A stretch of 64,000 nucleotides of DNA, taken from assembly GCF_014873535.1 (NCBI RefSeq), contig NZ_JADBEF010000001.1, positions 2,914,001 to 2,978,000 of the forward strand, read 5' to 3'. The translations under genes were made by a program, and so were the position numbers. Each line of letters opens with the position of its first letter. Position 1 is the stretch's first letter. Source of the DNA: Nonomuraea africana. Its GTDB lineage: Bacteria; Actinomycetota; Actinomycetes; Streptosporangiales; Streptosporangiaceae. The notes under the pieces were generated by a model. It saw only the letters and a program-made list of their open reading frames with translations, was not told the origin of the DNA and ran no database searches. Shown one piece after another: positions 39,240-48,904 of this stretch.

Positions 39240-40631
39240 TCACGCGTCGAGTTCGGCGAGCCAGTTCAGCGCCCGGATCCCGGGCATGAACAGGTATTCA
39301 CCCCCCTTGGTGACCGCGAAGCGGGGAAGTTCCCGCAGCCGCCGGCGGATGGGCTGCCGGGGGATCGTGAAGGTCCCGGTGGCGTCGTTGTCGCCGATGA
39401 CGGGGTCCTTCTCGGTGCCGAGTCCGACGAAGTCGCCGTCGTTGGCCCACTGGGTCTTGATGAACTCGAACTGCCGCACCAGGTCGGTGCCCATGAAGAT
39501 GAACACGATGCCGCGATCGGCGCCGTCGTCCTCCAGTTGCCCTTCCGGGAGCATGGGCCCGTAGGTGGCACCGCGGCGCAGGGCGCGGTGCAGCTTGACG
39601 TCCACGAACGTGTCCGACAGGTCGTCGCGCGGGTTCATGCGGCGGATGTGGGAGCCGAGCGGGCAGCGCAGACCGCGGGGATCCTCCTGCCGGTAGGCGA
39701 AGTCGTTGGCCCGCTGCGGATCCGCCGCGAGGTCGGGGTCGTCGTGCTCGGGGGCCAGCACGAGAGGCGCCCCGCTGCGCCAGCGGCCGACCATCTTCGC
39801 CGCGAGAAGCTCCTCCTCCTCCGGCGAGGAGGCGTTGTCCTTCAGATACCGGCGGAAGGCGGCCACCCGCATGTGCAGCTTACGGAAGGCCACATAGGTG
39901 CCATTACGGCCGAGAATGTCGGGTTGGGGCATCGGCCCGACCCGTCCGAGCTCGTTGACGTAGCCGAGGAGGAACTCGCCGGCCTTGATGGTGGGGCCGA
40001 ACCCCGGTAGGTAGCCGTAGTGGTCGCCACCCGCCTGCGTCTGGAGGATGCTGGCCACCCCGGCGCCTTCGATGTCGGGCTCGCCGATGCCGTCCACGAA
40101 CCCCAGGTGGGTGCGGCCGGTGGGCAGCTGGTGGGCGTCCAGCCGGTAGATCACCGAGACCCCGGGCAGGCCGTTCAGCGCCTCGCGGGCGCCGTCCAGC
40201 ACGGACTGCAGCCCGGCGTCGTCCGGCGCGAACACCGACAGCGCGACGTGCACGTCACTGGTGCCCAGCGGCGGGTCCCAGTGCTCGGGGTTGCTCTCGC
40301 CGACATCGCCGAGCCGCGCCGCACGTGCGGCCATCCCCTCGCGGAACTCCGGAGGAAAGCTGTCCAGTGAGGCCTGCGGTACGCCGAGGGCGCGCAGACC
40401 CGCGTGGCTCAACGCGACGCTGAACCACGCGCGGTTGGGCGGGTCCCACCATCGCTCGGCCGAGGCCACCTGCGGCGCCAGCTGCCGCACCATCTTCCTG
40501 CCGTCGGCCGCGTCGTCGATGCGCAGCAGGAAGTAGGCGCCCGTGTACGGCCACGGGCGCTGCCTCAGCAGGGTGCCCTGGATGTCCGCCAGCTCCAGGA
40601 TCTGGGCCTTGCGCTCGCTGTTGTCCGTCAT
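39240..40631 (-). CDS. DyP-type heme peroxidase
   Basis: 463 residues. GFVDGIGEP near residue 177 is the GxxDG motif (distal Asp); CPLGSHIRRMNPRD holds the proximal His region; IVFIFMGTDLVRQFEFIKTQ and the end complete a DyP fold. Length and lack of a Tat signal fit the cytosolic D-type/longer group. It oxidises organic substrates with H2O2. Starts 33 bases after the catalase-like gene and is surely co-transcribed. Confidence 0.9.
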   Translation of the reverse strand: MTDNSERKAQILELADIQGTLLRQRPWPYTGAYFLLRIDDAADGRKMVRQLAPQVASAERWWDPPNRAWFSVALSHAGLRALGVPQASLDSFPPEFREGMAARAARLGDVGESNPEHWDPPLGTSDVHVALSVFAPDDAGLQSVLDGAREALNGLPGVSVIYRLDAHQLPTGRTHLGFVDGIGEPDIEGAGVASILQTQAGGDHYGYLPGFGPTIKAGEFLLGYVNELGRVGPMPQPDILGRNGTYVAFRKLHMRVAAFRRYLKDNASSPEEEELLAAKMVGRWRSGAPLVLAPEHDDPDLAADPQRANDFAYRQEDPRGLRCPLGSHIRRMNPRDDLSDTFVDVKLHRALRRGATYGPMLPEGQLEDDGADRGIVFIFMGTDLVRQFEFIKTQWANDGDFVGLGTEKDPVIGDNDATGTFTIPRQPIRRRLRELPRFAVTKGGEYLFMPGIRALNWLAELDA

Positions 40632-40664
40632 CGCACCGCCTCGCGTATCGGTGAAGTCCGTCTT

Positions 40665-41786
40665 CTACTGCAGCACCTCGTCAGCGCTGCGGGGCTCCTG
40701 GCGTTCTTGGGCATTGAGCCGGTGCCGCTGGATGGAGGAGCGGCGGTAGACCTCCTTGCGCGCTCGCATCATCTCGCCGAGGGGCGCGTGCGCGGCCGGC
40801 ACCCGCCATGGGGTGAAGGACAGCGCGTCCATTTTCGCGAGGGTCTCCCCATCCGAGATGTCCTGCTGCGGGAAGGCGAGCCTGGCCACCGTGACGAACG
40901 GCGACAGCTTCTCGGGCCACTCGACGGTGAGATCGTTGACGGGCATGCGGTCCAGGTCGGCGCAGAGCTGGACCTGGACGTCGAACGCGTACGGCCGGTC
41001 CCTCAGCTCTGCTACCAGAGCCGGCCGGAACACCTCCTCGGCCGACGTGACATCGATGTCGCGGTGGATCACCGCGGCGGCGCAGGCGGGGTCAGGGGCG
41101 AGACGCACCTTGGCGATGTAGTCGCCGTGCCGTACCGCGCCCATCGTGAAGTACGTCGACAACAGCACGTTGACCAATGCCCGCTGCTGCACCTTGAGGA
41201 AGGCCAGAAACTCCTCCCACGCCCATTCGTCCTCCTCCAGCGTCCCCTTCCCGGTGACGAACTCGCGGTAGAAGCGGTGGCGACCGGGTGCGCCCTCAGC
41301 GAAGTACCGCGGCGCGTCGAGGAACAGCTCCTGGATGAACAGGTAGTGATCCACGGTGTTGCAGAAGAAGATCGGCGCGTTGATCAACAGGTAGTCGAAC
41401 GTGCGGGAGCCGGGTTCGTCCTCCAGCAGGGTCGGGCCGTCGATGTCGAACATCTTCAGCGCCAGGCCGGTCGCCCGTCCCAGCCGCGCGTCGGCTCCGG
41501 CGTGCGGCGAACCGTTGGAGAAGCGCACCAGCGCGTCGTGCTTGCCCGGTGTGGCGTAGATGCCCTGCGCGTACTCGGCGGGGAGCCGGTCGAGAATCTC
41601 GACCTCGCCCCTCACCAGCCCGTATCCCTTGGCGTGCGCGTCGCGAACGGCGAAGCCCGTGCCTTCGGACGTGACTGATGCCGCGATGAACTGCTCGGTC
41701 TTGCCGATCACCGTCTGCAACTTCTTGTCGAAGTCGGGATCGATGGCTTCCACATCGGGCGTGTAAGGAATGAACCGTGATGACAT
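40665..41786 (-). CDS. Catalase-like heme protein (y4iL-like)
   Basis: 373 residues. RFIPYTPDVEAIDPDFDKKL is the family start; distal His51 in HAKGYG, the LVRFSNGSPH block and Asn136 in INAPIFF match the catalase His/Asn pair. The proximal heme Tyr region of true catalases is not recognisable, and the chain lacks the catalase C-terminus. The group is uncharacterised; some related proteins act on fatty-acid hydroperoxides. ATG at 41786 follows AAGGAAACGG. First gene of the four-gene operon. Confidence 0.82.
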   Translation of the reverse strand: MSSRFIPYTPDVEAIDPDFDKKLQTVIGKTEQFIAASVTSEGTGFAVRDAHAKGYGLVRGEVEILDRLPAEYAQGIYATPGKHDALVRFSNGSPHAGADARLGRATGLALKMFDIDGPTLLEDEPGSRTFDYLLINAPIFFCNTVDHYLFIQELFLDAPRYFAEGAPGRHRFYREFVTGKGTLEEDEWAWEEFLAFLKVQQRALVNVLLSTYFTMGAVRHGDYIAKVRLAPDPACAAAVIHRDIDVTSAEEVFRPALVAELRDRPYAFDVQVQLCADLDRMPVNDLTVEWPEKLSPFVTVARLAFPQQDISDGETLAKMDALSFTPWRVPAAHAPLGEMMRARKEVYRRSSIQRHRLNAQERQEPRSADEVLQ

Positions 41787-42262
41787 GAGCTCGACCGTTT
41801 CCTTCTGCGGTCTGCGAGCCGTGCCGTACGACGGCATGTCCGCGAACCGGCCGCCGAGAGCGCGCACACAGGATTCACGAGGTCAACAAGCAGGCGACGG
41901 CCACGCGTGCTGGGCCGCTCGCCACGCCCTGGTGCCGCTCTCTCAGTCGTCTCTGGCGGCTGCCGTACAGGACTAGCACCAGAGTTTAGGCCGGTCAGCA
42001 TGCCCCCGGAAGTTGACGCCCGCACCTATGGCGCAGTCAGCGACCATTCCTGAAGCATGCCCGCCGTCGACCGCGTTTCCTTGACCCTCCCCCGACTGCC
42101 CGCCGAGGAGAGCCAGACGGTCGGGCGCCGTCCAGGTGCCATGATGGGGGTGGGAGGGCTCCCGGGTGCCTTGGTCACCGGCGCGACGTGCTTCGAGCGC
42201 GCGAGTCTGATTTTCGAGCGCCTGGTCAGCGAGATCGTCTCTGATCGTCGTTGGAGGACGCC
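41787..42262. other. Divergent promoter region
   Basis: About 475 bases between the peroxidase operon and the GAP-family gene. No gene supported. No palindrome strong enough to call. Confidence 0.3.
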
Positions 42263-42940
42263 ATGGGGACAGCCCTCGGTGATGTGCTGGGACTCGCGGC
42301 CGGGGTGGCGATCAGCCCGCTCCCGATCATCGCCATCATCATCATCCTGGGTACGCCGAGCGGACGTCTCAACGGACTGCTGTTCACCTTGGGATGGGTC
42401 GTCGGGCTCTTCGCGCTGGGCGCGGTGATGCTGGCGATCGGCGGGCCCGCCGCCGATTCGACCCCGTCGAAGCCCGCCGCCTGGGTGGGCGGGCTCAAGC
42501 TCGGGCTCGGCGTGCTGCTCGTCCTGCTCGGCGCGCGGCAGTGGCACCGGCGACCTCCTGCGGGAGAGGAGGCGGAACTGCCGAAATGGATGGCCGCGAT
42601 CGACCGCTTCTCGCCGGCGAAGGTTCTCGGACTCGGGGTGATGCTGTCGGCGGCCAATCTCAAGAACGCCCCGCTGACCATCGCCGCGGGCGCCTCGATC
42701 AGCGCGACCGCGATTCCTGACGCGCAGAAGGTCGCGACGCTGGCGCTGTTCGTGATCATCGCGTCCCTGGGGCTCCTGGTGCCCCTGGGAGTCTTCCTGA
42801 TCACGGGAGAACGGGCCAAGGCCATGCTCGGCAACTGGAGGGGCTGGGCCGCCCGGCACAACATCGCCATCATGGCGGTGCTGTTCGCCGTGCTCGGGCT
42901 GAAGCTGCTCGGGGACGGCATCGGCATTCTCGTCTCGTGA
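42263..42940 (+). CDS. GAP-family (Sap-like) membrane protein
   Basis: 225 residues with six hydrophobic segments. ISPLPIIAIIIILGTPSGRL then NGLLFTLGWVVGLF and FSPAKVLGLGVMLSAANLKN are the GAP/LysE-like signature. Members are thought to move lipids or small solutes; function here unknown. ATG at 42263 with GGAGG five bases before. Confidence 0.8.
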   Translation: MGTALGDVLGLAAGVAISPLPIIAIIIILGTPSGRLNGLLFTLGWVVGLFALGAVMLAIGGPAADSTPSKPAAWVGGLKLGLGVLLVLLGARQWHRRPPAGEEAELPKWMAAIDRFSPAKVLGLGVMLSAANLKNAPLTIAAGASISATAIPDAQKVATLALFVIIASLGLLVPLGVFLITGERAKAMLGNWRGWAARHNIAIMAVLFAVLGLKLLGDGIGILVS

Positions 42941-43098
42941 GCTCGCGGCCTCCCGTCCTCTTGGACGTGACCCGTTCCGCCCTGGGCAGGTGGAGGCGTT
43001 GCTGTGCGCACCCGCGATGGGGCCCGGTCATGGGCTCTGCGGGCCCGGTCGGTAAACGATCTTGCTGCGTACCAGCGGGCCATTGAGATACTCCGACC

Positions 43099-43383
43099 AT
43101 GGATACGAGTGCGAGGACGGACCGGATACGGCCGCGCCAGGCGCCGCCGGGAATCGAGTCGGGCCGTCCCATGGAATGGGCGCTGCGCTCCGCAGAGCCG
43201 GCGGATGTCGAGGCGATCGCGGAACTGCGAGCAACGGTGATGCGCCCGGACCTGGAGCGGCTGGGACGGTTCGACGAGCATCGGGTCCGGCAGCGGCTGC
43301 GGGATTCCTTCTCCCCGCAGCACACATCGGTCATCGTGGCCGCTGGCGCCTTCGCGGGCTGCGTCACTGTGCGCCCGGCCTCC
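43099..43383 (+). pseudogene. GNAT acetyltransferase N-terminal fragment
   Basis: MEWALRSAEPADVEAIAELR then ATVMRPDLERLGRFDEHRVR and HTSVIVAAGAFAGCVTVRP is the front of a GNAT protein. It stops after beta-strand 3, before motif A, where an unrelated block begins. Confidence 0.6.
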
Positions 43384-43389
43384 CGGTCG

Positions 43390-44261
43390 ATGACGCGTGC
43401 CTCCGCGTCCAGGGGGTCGGCCGCAGTGCGGGGAATGAGCAGGCGCCCGCTGATTGGCAGGCGGATGACCTTGGGGTGGAGCAGCATTTCGGCGATCACG
43501 GTGGCCGCGCCGAATCGCGCGGCGGCCAGGGTGGGTTCGGTACTCCTTCCGTAGCGGGCGAAGGCGCCATCGACTTCCCAGCCCACCGTCCACTGATAGC
43601 GGCACAATGCAGCCGGGGGTGTGGGCGTGGCGGCGCTGAAGATGAAGAACGGTTCGGCGGCGGCGCGCTGGTCGGGGCGGAGCGGGAGGCGCAGGACCCG
43701 AGCCTGCAACGGCTGCGGCGCGGTTCGTATGTGGCGCCAGGCCAGCGCGACCGGGATACCGCGGTCATCGTCGTCTTCTCGGTGGTAGCCCTCCGGCGGG
43801 CAGTACCAGGCCAATGCCGCCTGTGGCCATTCCGACAAGCGCAGCAGCAGGTCTCCCAAGGGTGCCAGATGTGCCCGGATCGCTAGGCGCACCACCAGTT
43901 GGGCCGTACGGTCGGCCAGGGCCGGATCCTCCAGCGCGGCCCAGACCTGACTGGTGAAAGCCTGCTCGGCCTCTCGCTCCTCCCGTTGCCAGTCCTCCAG
44001 GAGCACGGACACGTCTCGATAGCCCGCTTCGCGCGCGGCGGCGGCGCGATCGTGTCGCACTCGGAGGATCACCGTGTCGATCTGGTGGCGGTTCACCCGC
44101 ACCTGCGCGGCGGCCTCTCGCAGAGCGGCTGCGGGCAGGCGCGAGGCGCGAACATCGATCCCGCCGATCGCATCCAGCAGCGGCTGGGCGACCGGGGGGA
44201 GGCCCTGGGAACGCAGCTCCAGCACCGCCCTAGAATAATATTCGGTCGTCCAGGCGACCAC
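43390..44261 (-). pseudogene. Unknown ORF fused behind a Tn3 transposase piece
   Basis: Reads EAAAQVRVNRHQIDTVILRV through LVVRLAIRAHLAPLGDLLLR to PISGRLLIPRTAADPLDAEA, a plausible protein of about 280 residues. It has no own start: its frame continues from the transposase scrap at 44262-44340, and it ends in the GNAT fragment. Family not recognised. Confidence 0.35.
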
Positions 44262-44340
44262 CGAGTTGGTCAGCAGGGTCAGGCACCACGCCTGCTCGGT
44301 TTGCTGCTCAATGTCAGGTCGTTGCTGATATGGCCGATTT
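44205..44340 (-). pseudogene. Tn3-family transposase C-terminal scrap
   Basis: AWCLTLLTNSVVAWTTEYYS then RAVLELRSQGLPP is the late TnpA segment (LNAVVxWNTxYL-like). About 45 codons. Confidence 0.5.
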
Positions 44341-44484
44341 CAGGGAGATCTGGCCAAGCGGGTGGCCAGTCCGCGGAGATGTGGCCAAGATGATCGAGTG
44401 ATGTCCTTTCCAGCTGAACGTGTCGGCGTTCGAGTCTTCTTGTTGGCGCGGGTGTCGGTGTTCAGGGTTTGTTGTCGGAACCTG
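44341..44484. other. Short repeats next to the Tn3 scrap
   Basis: GATATGGCC, GATCTGGCC and GATGTGGCC occur within 60 bases (44327-44393). They may belong to a transposon end. Confidence 0.25.
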
Positions 44485-44512
44485 CCCCGCGCGTGTTGAA
44501 CGCGGGGTCTTT
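44485..44512 (+). terminator. Hairpin with T-rich tail (attenuator or terminator)
   Basis: CCCCGCG (44485-44491) pairs with CGCGGGG (44501-44507), then TCTTTT. Lies about 190 bases upstream of the next gene. Confidence 0.45.
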
Positions 44513-44702
44513 TGTCGGTGGAAACGCGGACTCAACGTCAATGGCGCGCGCGGACTTGATGTCAGTCGTGCGTCGTCGTACGGCCGGGGTCGGGCACTGG
44601 GGGGTACGGGCGGGGAGGGGATCGTCGTTGCGGGCAGAAATTGTCTGATCTTGGTGAGAGAGTGTGGGGGCAATGCTCCCGTCAGGAAGGAAACGCCCCG
44701 GG

Positions 44703-45728
44703 ATGGATGCGAACGACAAAACGCGGACCCTGTACCCGCTGAAGGAGTTGGAGCTTCCCGCGCTGCTTCCCTTGGATCCGGTCGAGCCGGTGCCGGCGGA
44801 GGTCGGGCCAGGGTTGGAGGCGTACCGGAACGGAGACCTGAACGACGCGATGAACGCATTGCGGGAGATCGCCGGGAAGGGTCGCACAGCCGTGGCCGGG
44901 CACGCGGCGGCGGCGCTGGCGGGGATCGAACTCGGCGCGGGCCTGCACTGCTGGGAGTCGTTGGAGCAGGTGGCAGCGGGCGAGGACCCGTGGCTGGGGC
45001 CGCTGGCTGGGGTGCTGATCGCGGAGCTGGAGCCGAAGGAGGACGGGCGCTCGCTGCTACGCGGGGTCACCGCGCAGCTCACCGGGGAGGCGGAGGCAGC
45101 ACGGGCGCTCTACGCGGAGGCGGACGAGGAACTCGCCACCGTCCTGACCGGCAATCTGCTGATCGTCAGCGGCGATCTGGTGGCGGCGGAGGAGCCGCTG
45201 ACGCGGGCGCTGAGGTCGGACAACGACATGATCGCCGCGTATGCCGGGCACCTGCTGGGCCACATCCTCATCGCGCGAACCGAGCTGGAGGAGGCCGGGA
45301 ACGTGCTGAGCGACGCGTTCTGGCGGTCCCACCCGCGCGGAACGGGCCCGGAGGGGCTGGTGCCCTGGGTCGGCGTCCGGATCGGTGAACTGCTGGCTGG
45401 GACGTTCGTGCTCGACGTGGTCGACAACCTGATGGAGGCCAGCGGCATGAGTGAGCTGTACTTCACGCGGGACTTCTTCGAGAACGCGGCGTTCTTCACC
45501 AAGTACAGCGAGCCGTCGCTCACCAAGATCGGGTTGCACCTGTTCCCGGGCGACTTCGACATCGTTCAGGGCGCGCTGGGGCGGCTACGCGTGTGGAGCG
45601 ACGAGCGTTACGAGAGGGGTCGGGCGCTGACTGTTCTGCTGGGCAGGCGGCTGCTCGAAGAGGAGAACTCCTGGTCCGACAGCTACCGGCCCTTGCGAGA
45701 GTTTGTGGCGGACGTCGGCGGTGTCTGA
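44703..45728 (+). CDS. Hypothetical helical-repeat (TPR-like) protein
   Basis: 341 residues. Almost wholly alpha-helical, with LNDAMNALREIAGKGRTAVA, LTGEAEAARALYAEADEELA and DLVAAEEPLTRALRSDNDMI reading as consecutive helical-hairpin repeats. No signal or membrane span. ATG at 44703 (AGGAAGGAAA upstream) is preferred over 44664. No family known to me; probably a scaffold. Confidence 0.55.
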   Translation: MDANDKTRTLYPLKELELPALLPLDPVEPVPAEVGPGLEAYRNGDLNDAMNALREIAGKGRTAVAGHAAAALAGIELGAGLHCWESLEQVAAGEDPWLGPLAGVLIAELEPKEDGRSLLRGVTAQLTGEAEAARALYAEADEELATVLTGNLLIVSGDLVAAEEPLTRALRSDNDMIAAYAGHLLGHILIARTELEEAGNVLSDAFWRSHPRGTGPEGLVPWVGVRIGELLAGTFVLDVVDNLMEASGMSELYFTRDFFENAAFFTKYSEPSLTKIGLHLFPGDFDIVQGALGRLRVWSDERYERGRALTVLLGRRLLEEENSWSDSYRPLREFVADVGGV

Positions 45729-45969
45729 GGCTGAGGCCGTTCGAGGAGAGCGGGCCCGGCGCCAGCGTGGGTGATCGGGAGGGCGTTACGTCAGCCCGAC
45801 CGCTAGCGCCGCTCGCACGCACGTAAAGGGACAACAGCGCGACGGTCGATCTCCAGGGTTGCTGACCACGGGAATCCGCCAAAGTTGGGTTGACCGGACG
45901 GAGCCGACAACGTGCACACATACTTGTCGGACTGCAGTTCATCACCTGCTGCTGCCGGCAGGCTCCGCC
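45729..45969. other. Intergenic before Tn3 fragment
   Basis: Nothing recognised apart from frames that lead into the transposase fragment. Confidence 0.25.
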
Positions 45970-46255
45970 TGGCACCGGCGGGTCTTCCCCAAGCGCGGCG
46001 AGCTGGCGGGCACCTTCAACAAGAGCGCCTACACCGTGGCGGCCGTCGAGCGGCTGCGGGAGTCGCTGCGCCGCCATGAGGTGTTCGTGCCGGGCCTGCG
46101 CAAGTGGGGCGACCCCACCGCCGGGCTGCTGACCGGCGCCGAGTGGGAGCGGGCCCGGCCCCGCATCTGCGATGAGCTGAACCTGTCCCCGCAGCCCGGC
46201 ACCGATGTGGAGCGCTGGGCCGCCACGCTGGACTTCGCCTACCGCCACGCCACAC
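45970..46255 (+). pseudogene. Tn3-family transposase, internal fragment
   Basis: RVFPKRGELAGTFNKSAYTV then AAVERLRESLRRHEVFVPGL, RKWGDPTAGLLTGAEW and ICDELNLSPQP: the central non-catalytic part of a Tn3 TnpA. It breaks off at AYRHA. The same orientation as the C-terminal fragment at 48548-48745. Confidence 0.75.
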
Positions 46256-46275
46256 CCTCAGACTTCGCCATCGGG

Positions 46276-46846
46276 CAAGACTGGCCTGGTCGGACCTACA
46301 GTGTCAACGGATGTGACACTAATCCCGGATATGGGTCTGACCTGCGTGGATGGAACCTGGGCCCGCCGTCCCATGATCGTTTTCTCAAAGAGTTCCCGCA
46401 GGTCAGCAGCAACACCCTTGGATTCAGGTCCATTGCTACTGGGACCCCGACGGGCGGTCACGACCAGTCGGCCGCCCGTCTGAAATCTACTACCGCACTG
46501 CCGGAGTCGATCGAGGGTGCCCAGGTAACAACTCCATGCTGGCCGTGGCTTGACCTGGTGAATGGCGAGTCGCCGGTACGGCTGAGCCTGGCCTCCACTT
46601 CCGAGATCAGCCGATGTCAGAAGTCATCTCCAGGTTGGACTTCCGAGATTCCGCATCCCAGGGCCTCGGAGAGGCTCCCGTCCCCTTCCGAGATTACGAA
46701 CATGATCGGCTCGCGGCCGGTTCTGGCCGTGTCTCGGCCGGACCCGGTCTCCAGGCCGTGACCGCCCGCGGCGCGGGCCGCGGCCGTGCGAGGAGGTCGT
46801 GGCGGCGGCCCTCCGAGGTCGCTGGCGAGCCGCGAGACCCCACTGA
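46276..46846. other. 570 bases with three CTTCCGAGAT repeats
   Basis: CTTCCGAGAT at 46598, 46640 and 46685, spacing 42 and 45. A frame is open throughout but has no recognisable protein. No promoter called. Confidence 0.35.
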
Positions 46847-47686
46847 TCACGCACCCGGTGGAGGCAATTGCGTCGGGTCGTCGCCGTTCAGGATCTGCGT
46901 CATTCGATGCTCGACGTGCTCCGTCCATTCCGGATGCGTCAGGACGTAGAAGCGCTCCTCGCGAATGGCCTGCAACACCCGCTCGCCGACGGTTCGCGGG
47001 CTGAGGCCGAGCTTGAACGCCTGCCGGGCGGCGTCGACTGACCAGCCGGCCGGAGTCGGGCCCGCGTCGGGAAAACGGGCCGGCCGATTGCGCTGGGAAT
47101 GGAAGATGTTCGTGTCGACCAGGCCGGGGCACAGCAGGGAGATTCGCGGCTTGAGACCGCCGCCGACGAGTTCGAGATGAACGGTCTCCGACAGTGAGAC
47201 GACGGCCGACTTTGTCGCGCCGTACAGCGAGCCACCCGTGATCAGACCCGCCATCGACGCGGTGTTGACGATGTGCGCGTCCTCGTCCTGCTCGATCATG
47301 GTCGGCAGGAAGGCGCGGATGCCGTGGACGACGCCCATCAGGTTCACCCCGAGGATCCAGTGCCAGTCGTCGAGCGTGCTCTCCCAGCTCGGCCTGCTGC
47401 CGGTGTGGACGCCCGCGTTGTTGCACAGCACGTGTACGGCGCCGTACTTCTTGAGCGTCGATTCGGCGAGCGAGGTGACGTCCTCCGCCTTCGACACGTC
47501 GGTCACGACGGCGTGGACGTCCGCGCCACTCTCACGGAGATCGGCCGTCGTGGAATGGAGCGCGGCCTCCTCCACGTCGCTCAGCACCACGCGCATCCCC
47601 GCGTCGGCGAACGTCTCGGCCATTCCGCGGCCGATACCGCTCGCCGCGCCGGTGATGACGGCGACCTTGTTCTCCAGGTCGTGCAT
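46847..47686 (-). CDS. Short-chain dehydrogenase/reductase
   Basis: 279 residues, classical SDR: TGAASGIG cofactor loop at 13-20, NNAG in CNNAGVHTGS, catalytic Ser (NTASMAGLI) and YGATK. Length and LLCPGLVDTNIF fit actinomycete SDRs of broad substrate. ATG after GGAGGG. It sits alone between two Tn3 pieces, so it may be transposon cargo. Confidence 0.88.
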   Translation of the reverse strand: MHDLENKVAVITGAASGIGRGMAETFADAGMRVVLSDVEEAALHSTTADLRESGADVHAVVTDVSKAEDVTSLAESTLKKYGAVHVLCNNAGVHTGSRPSWESTLDDWHWILGVNLMGVVHGIRAFLPTMIEQDEDAHIVNTASMAGLITGGSLYGATKSAVVSLSETVHLELVGGGLKPRISLLCPGLVDTNIFHSQRNRPARFPDAGPTPAGWSVDAARQAFKLGLSPRTVGERVLQAIREERFYVLTHPEWTEHVEHRMTQILNGDDPTQLPPPGA

Positions 47687-48136
47687 GTTCCCTCCCCATC
47701 GCGCCGGGTCAGGGTCACAGGTTAGGGAGCCGACAGCCGCGCGACATCGGCCTGCGGGCCGATGTTTTCCGGCCCCCGCTCGGTTACTGTGAAAATGGCG
47801 GAGGAACGCGATGCGCCTGCTGGAGGCCGTAGATCGAGGCTGGAGCAGGGAATCGATGTGGTGGCAACTGTGGCCGAGCTACGGTCGGCGCGAACTCGCC
47901 GCTAAGTGCGGGAGCGGAGGGCGCAGCTCCTTGCATATGAGAAGGACCCGCTGGTGCGTGAGTTTCGGGCATTCGCAGGCGGGCGGCTCGCTTGGTAGCA
48001 GGCGGAGCTGGTGACGCATCAGGCCGCGTTTGACGGTCCGTCTCCGCCAGCGTGTCTCCGCCGTGGGGCGCGCTAGGTGATCTAGGGTGAGACTGATCGA
48101 TTAATTACTGCGCAGGCGCGAAAGTGAAGCCAGACT
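47687..48136. other. Intergenic with unassigned scraps
   Basis: Plus-strand MAEERDAPAGGRRSRLEQGI and RERRAQLLAYEKDPLVREFR look protein-derived (47800-48000) but hold stops. Unassigned. Confidence 0.25.
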
Positions 48137-48439
48137 ATGTACATGATGCGCGAGGTCTTCCAAGCTGAACGTGGGAAGGCGCCGGAGATCGTGGCAGCGT
48201 TCAAGACCCTCACCAGTGCGTTTGAAGAGGCGGGGTACACGAATCTGCGAATCTACGTGGATTATGCGGGCCCTATGGATACGGTCGTCTGTCAATGGGA
48301 GTTCGACAGTCTGGACCAATACTTCGCCATGGAGCGCCAGGCCTTTGTGAATCCAGACGAGAACACGCAGGCAATGATCGACACCATGAACAACAACGCA
48401 AAATCCGGCTACAAGGAGATCTATGAGGTCATCCAGTAG
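48137..48439 (+). CDS. Small alpha/beta (NIPSNAP-like) protein
   Basis: 100 residues. MYMMREVFQAERGKAPEIVA then AFKTLTSAFEEAGYTNLRIY and WEFDSLDQYFAMERQAF fit the dimeric ferredoxin-like fold of NIPSNAP/ABM proteins. Function unknown. ATG at 48137; GC content is lower than around it. Confidence 0.6.
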   Translation: MYMMREVFQAERGKAPEIVAAFKTLTSAFEEAGYTNLRIYVDYAGPMDTVVCQWEFDSLDQYFAMERQAFVNPDENTQAMIDTMNNNAKSGYKEIYEVIQ

Positions 48440-48547
48440 CGGACGAGCCCTGCAGGCGTACCGCCGCCGCATCAAGCCACGTTCGCCCAGTTGATGACAC
48501 TCCGCACTCGTTGATCAACCTGTCGTAGGTCCCCCACTCGGGCCGGC

Positions 48548-48745
48548 GCCCGGCTGCTGCGGTCCTGCCTGGTCTACGTCAACACCCTGCTGCTGCAGGC
48601 GGTGCTGGCCGACCCGGCCTGGGCCGAGCGGCTCACGGCAGAGGACCGGCGCGGTCTATCGCCGCTGTTCTGGTCGCACATCAACCCCTACGGCCGCTTC
48701 CACCTCGACATGGACAAGCGTCTGGACCTGTCCGGCGTCGCCTGA
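48548..48745 (+). pseudogene. Tn3-family transposase C-terminus
   Basis: [20 protein letters not shown] then [34 protein letters not shown] and a natural stop: the invariant end of Tn3 TnpA. The catalytic middle is absent. Confidence 0.8.
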
Positions 48746-48904
48746 ATGCAGCTTCTGGTCCTCCTGGCTCTCGTCACCGCCCGGCCGCCGCCCGAGCGCC
48801 CGCCACCACGACCCTTTGACGGCTTTGCCGCGGTAGACGACGTCGTGACGGCGCGCCGCCACCCACGCGGTGACGGCCTGCTCAACCTTGTCGCGCGGGC
48901 GCCT

